From an uncultured Mesonia sp. (lineage in GTDB: Bacteria; Bacteroidota; Bacteroidia; Flavobacteriales; Flavobacteriaceae), in assembly GCA_947494545.1 (NCBI GenBank), contig CANLVH010000003.1, positions 124,001-188,000 of the forward strand: DNA of 64,000 bases, in the 5' to 3' direction. A program made the position numbers and the translations under genes. The notes beneath the pieces were generated by a model, which searched no databases, was not told the DNA's origin, and saw only the letters and a program-made list of their open reading frames with translations. Of the stretch, positions 61,507 to 64,000 are shown in pieces. The first letter of the stretch is position 1. Every line of letters starts with the position of its first letter.

Positions 61507-61574
61507 CGTAAAATTTTATTTTTGGCCTATCGAAAATTTATCGTAAAATTTGAAGTGAAGTTCTCGTAAAATTT
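61507..61574. repeat. Three direct repeats CGTAAAATTT
   Basis: Copies at 61507-61516, 61542-61551 and 61565-61574 in the middle of the divergent region; purpose unknown. Confidence 0.7.
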
Positions 61575-61691
61575 TAGGCTGTTTGAGCCAAGCAAAATAG
61601 TCACCAAAGCACTATTTTTAAAGGCGGGTTCCTAAAATTTAGAGAATGAACAAAAAATTTAGATAAAGTTTCGTAAGCCTAGATTTTTTTG

Positions 61692-61722
61692 GTTCGTTTT
61701 TTCATCAATGGAAAAAATGAAC
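61692..61722. repeat. GTTCGTTTTTTC hairpin
   Basis: GTTCGTTTTTTC pairs with GAAAAAATGAAC around ATCAATG; arms and the G/T mismatch match the copy at 58899. Confidence 0.72.
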
Positions 61723-61763
61723 AGACTAAATATTTTAGCAAAGATTGACAAAAAAACAAGAGT

Positions 61764-61777
61764 GTAACCAAAGTTAC
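61764..61777. promoter_or_regulatory. Operator 2: GTAAC-N4-GTTAC palindrome
   Basis: GTAACCAAAGTTAC; both half-sites are identical to operator 1. Its centre (61770.5) is exactly 33 bp from the -7 element centre at 61803.5, placing it near -41 from the expected start, a class II activator position. Confidence 0.75.
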
Positions 61778-61799
61778 GCAAGTAAGTCACAATCTTGTT

Positions 61800-61807
61800 T
61801 ATATTTG
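61800..61807 (+). promoter_or_regulatory. -7 element of the DoxX/DsrE/SoxB-like operon
   Basis: TATATTTG, exact consensus, only 6 nt before the ATG at 61814, so the transcript would have almost no leader. Confidence 0.68.
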
Positions 61808-61813
61808 AACTAA

Positions 61814-62158
61814 ATGAATTGGAAAAACGCTATAACATTCTTTTTAGTTTGGCTTTTTATGGCCAAGGTTGTGATGGTTGAAGCAAAAACCATGCAATTT
61901 ATGGTAGATGGAAATGTAATTTCGTTTAGCAATCCGTTTTGCGACAAAAACTACCCAAAAAAGCAGGATACAACCGCCTTTAAAAATTTGGACTTCGCTG
62001 ATACATTAAACTTTCAAGCGGTTTGTGTTACTCCTATTTTATTGAAGAGTTTTCAAGAACTTTCCCAAATAAACCCTCCGAGACGTAAAGGCTTTAAAGA
62101 GCCAAAACTTCAGAATTATCTTACGTACCAAGATTTAAACTTACCCCCTCCTAAGTAG
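61814..62158 (+). CDS. Small exported or membrane-anchored protein of the sulfur locus
   Basis: A 114-aa protein with one N-terminal hydrophobic segment (about 7-24; signal peptide or anchor) and a soluble rest containing two cysteines (in NPFCDKN and AVCVTP), which could form a disulfide or carry persulfide. The proline-rich C-terminus (NLPPPK) is unusual. I do not recognise a family. First gene of the operon, directly behind operator 2; the promoter lies so close that the message may be leaderless. A later Met would remove the hydrophobic segment and is less likely. Confidence 0.65.
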   Translation: MNWKNAITFFLVWLFMAKVVMVEAKTMQFMVDGNVISFSNPFCDKNYPKKQDTTAFKNLDFADTLNFQAVCVTPILLKSFQELSQINPPRRKGFKEPKLQNYLTYQDLNLPPPK

Positions 62159-62232
62159 TAATTTATTACAAAAAGTTTTCTACTACTTTTTTCCGTAAAG
62201 AAAGTAGCCTATAAACCTAAAATAAATTTACT

Positions 62233-62637
62233 ATGAAAAACACCATAGCGGTTAACTACCGATCTGTGCAACTATTGCGCATTTTGGTAAGCGGCATTTT
62301 TCTGGTGGCTGGTTTTAACCACCTCATCCATTTAGAAAATACCGTAAACCGTATTAATCAAGCAAATTTTAAAGGAATTGCCCTATTTTTTGGCAATCCG
62401 GAATTATTGGTAATCGCATCTGGAATTGTGATGTTAATTGCCGGTATTTCTTTACTAATAGGATTTAAAACACGCTATGCGGCTATTATTTTAGCCTTGG
62501 TACTTCTGCCAATTACCTTAACCATTCAAGTTGGTCAAATAAATACATTAGGACCATTATTTAAAAATATTGCCATTATGGGCGGACTCCTATTTTTTAT
62601 TCTAAACGATATTTCTTTAATCAGACAAAATAAATAA
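62233..62637 (+). CDS. DoxX family membrane protein
   Basis: A 134-aa protein with four helices of the DoxX/DoxD family. The first helix RILVSGIFLVAGFNHLIH (about 16-33) and ALFFGNPELLVIASGIVMLIAGISLLIGF (about 50-78) are typical. DoxD is a subunit of thiosulfate:quinone oxidoreductase in archaea and bacterial relatives take part in redox reactions at the membrane, which suits a sulfur locus, but a direct sulfur role is inferred from its neighbours. It ends 2 nt before the DsrE gene. Confidence 0.88.
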   Translation: MKNTIAVNYRSVQLLRILVSGIFLVAGFNHLIHLENTVNRINQANFKGIALFFGNPELLVIASGIVMLIAGISLLIGFKTRYAAIILALVLLPITLTIQVGQINTLGPLFKNIAIMGGLLFFILNDISLIRQNK

Positions 62638-62639
62638 GC

Positions 62640-63086
62640 ATGAAAAAATTAGTAATAAGCAGTTTACTATTCGTTATTGGCTTTTTTGGCCTGCAAGCTC
62701 AAAATAGCCTTTCGGCGGTAAACCACACAGAAAAAGTTGCCACAGAAGAGGTTAACAATTACGTGGTTTTAACACGAAAAATACCACAACTAAAACCAAT
62801 TTTATTGGCAGCAGAACAAATTAAAAAAGAAGATGGCCGGAATTTTGGCAAGTTCGAAATTGTAGTTTGCGGAAAAACCGTACGCAAAATGACCGATTCC
62901 CAAAGCATACAGCCTTTTCTAGAAAAAGCAAAAAAGCTTGGACTAAAGATTCACGCCTGCGGATTTTCCTTAAAGAAATTCGGTGTAAACCAAAAAGATT
63001 TGCCACGTGACTTAGATGTCGTAGAAAATGGCATTTACTTCAATTTAGATTTACAGCGCAAAGGCTATAAAAGTATAGAATTATAA
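62640..63086 (+). CDS. Exported DsrE family protein
   Basis: A 148-aa DsrE-fold protein with a signal peptide (1-20, ending FFGLQAQ), so it works outside the cytoplasm, unlike classic TusD/DsrE sulfur relays. The core KFEIVVCGKTVRKMT (C77) and GLKIHACGFSLKKFG (C107) hold the two cysteines that would carry sulfur; C107 is in the place of the active cysteine of DsrE-like proteins. Between a DoxX and a SoxB-like gene it probably binds persulfide or thiosulfate in the periplasm. Confidence 0.9.
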   Translation: MKKLVISSLLFVIGFFGLQAQNSLSAVNHTEKVATEEVNNYVVLTRKIPQLKPILLAAEQIKKEDGRNFGKFEIVVCGKTVRKMTDSQSIQPFLEKAKKLGLKIHACGFSLKKFGVNQKDLPRDLDVVENGIYFNLDLQRKGYKSIEL

Positions 63087-63097
63087 AACCAAACCAA

Positions 63098-64000
63098 TGA
63101 AAACCATAAACATAAGTATTTTAAGTCTAATTTTACTAGCGTTTGTTTCGTGCAAAAACAAGACTTCTTCTAAAGAAAAACTTGTAGCCGAAAACCTACC
63201 AAAAACCGAAAGTAAAAAAGACACTATTAGTATAAATATTCTGCAAACGGCAGATATTCACGGACAATTAGACGCGCACCCGGAACTGTTTTGGGAAAAC
63301 AACCAAATTGTATTTAAAGAACGCGGCGGGTTAGCACATATAAAAACCTTATTTGACCAAGAACGCGCCAAAAACAAAAACACCATAATTGTAGATGGCG
63401 GAGATTTAATTCAAGGCAGCGGTTATACCGCGCTTTCCAAAGGCGATGTTTTACCCGAAATCATAAAAAACATGAATTATGATTTGTTAATTCCCGGTAA
63501 TTGGGAGGTTGTTTACGGCAAAGCACAAATGATGAAAATTTTAAACGCTTACGACACGCCGGTAATTGCTCAAAATATGTTTCACGAAAAAGAAAAACAA
63601 GAACTTTTTCCAAGTCATTGGATAAAAGAAGTAGATGGCGTAAAACTAGGTTTTATAGGCATTAACGACCCAGACGTTCCGGTAAGACAAAATCCTATTT
63701 TTAGTAAAGGTATCGCTTTTAGCGGAATAGATTCTGCTACAAAAAACCTTATCACTAAACTTAAAACAGAAGAAAAAGTAGATGCGCTGTTTTTACTCAC
63801 GCATTTTGGAGTTTTTAAACAAGTAGAATTAGCCAGTAATCCTATTGCAAAAGATATAGATTATATTTTAGGAAACGACACGCACGAGCGCATTCGCGAA
63901 CCCATACAAGGTAAATTTGCTCGCGTTACAGAACCCGGCGCTTTTGGAAGTTTTGTAGGAAAATTAGTACTGCATTTTGTAGATGGTAAAATTGTAAAAG
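63098..64000 (+). pseudogene. SoxB-like metallophosphoesterase/5'-nucleotidase lipoprotein; frameshift in signal peptide, runs off the window
   Basis: From position 63121 on, one frame stays open to the window end and encodes a lipoprotein signal (LLAFVSC) and a two-metal phosphoesterase domain: ADIHGQL, DGGDLIQGSGYTAL, then GNWEVVYG and later NDTHERI. GNWEVVYG replaces the GNHEFD of 5'-nucleotidases and recalls the GHWEFTYG of SoxB thiosulfohydrolases. But the only plausible start, ATG at 63098, reads MKTINISI and then stops at 63122; one more T in the TTT at 63120-63122 would join them. No other start exists in the open frame. So the gene is broken, or a base is missing from the sequence. 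It is the last visible gene of the sulfur operon. Confidence 0.75.

Larger units (their letters stand above)
61318..61813. other. Divergent regulatory region of the sulfur locus
   Basis: 496 bp between divergent operons, with no gene. Its two ends hold mirrored promoter-operator pairs (listed separately). The middle holds three CGTAAAATTT repeats and a dispersed hairpin. The length leaves room for further sites that I could not recognise. Confidence 0.7.

Overview
The window is a stretch of chromosome from a low-GC member of the Bacteroidota, most likely a Flavobacteriaceae bacterium. The signs are: many start codons preceded by the Bacteroidota -7 promoter element TAnnTTTG rather than a strong Shine-Dalgarno sequence, a secreted nuclease with a C-terminal type IX secretion sorting domain, a long single-chain PurL, many lipoproteins, and family choices typical of flavobacteria (DUF4199, DUF4870, DUF2141, PspC/PadR, MoxR-DUF58). 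There is no prophage, transposase, rRNA operon or CRISPR array.

Layout. 1-2.7 kb: the 3' end of a probable tRNA, a structured RNA candidate, an M28 peptidase lipoprotein, tRNA-Ser(UGA), then about 1 kb without genes that carries two four-unit 11-bp tandem arrays. 2.7-11.8 kb: azurin-like lipoprotein, rpmE2, a run of DUF4199 / glycosyltransferase / phosphohexomutase / MsbA-like ABC exporter, then an ECF sigma operon with a repeat-bearing membrane protein. 11.8-19.6 kb: rRNA m5C methyltransferase, T9SS endonuclease I, GNAT, PurL. 20-28.4 kb: fatty-acid degradation block (acyl-CoA synthetase; MarR regulator with an 18-bp palindromic operator; 3-hydroxyacyl-CoA dehydrogenase/hydratase; thiolase; acyl-CoA dehydrogenase), interrupted by a four-helix-bundle gene flanked by inverted repeats. 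28.5-34.8 kb: MscS channel, YtxH protein, an APP1-type phosphatase divergent from a diacylglycerol kinase-like protein, a lipoprotein, and a membrane-protein trio in which the second and third genes together look like a split copy of the first. 35-43 kb: an exported dikinase-like protein, two beta-lactamase-fold serine hydrolases and an NTT-like transporter with a HEAT tail. 43-55 kb: PlsC, Nudix, cyclophilin lipoprotein, TRIC channel, the RDD / SpoIIM / DUF4129 / DUF4350 / MoxR / DUF58 group, a frameshifted DUF2141 gene and OxyR. 55-58.7 kb: DUF4870, PadR, PspC and two small envelope proteins. 59-64 kb: a divergent sulfur/persulfide locus (persulfide dioxygenase-rhodanese plus sterol desaturase-like protein one way; small exported protein, DoxX, DsrE and SoxB-like phosphoesterase the other way).

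The most notable observations are these. (1) The sulfur locus has two GTAAC-N4-GTTAC palindromes, one per divergent promoter, each centred exactly 33 bp upstream of the -7 element centre, which is the geometry of class II activation by a CRP/FNR-type protein. (2) The exported dikinase-like protein has the domain order of glucan water dikinases and lies in a cluster with an ATP/ADP-translocase-like carrier. (3) The membrane trio shows internal duplication and gene splitting. (4) Three apparent single-base frameshifts occur in A/T runs (near 34580, 53265 and 63121); these are either real lesions or assembly errors, and the reader should treat the affected genes with that in mind.
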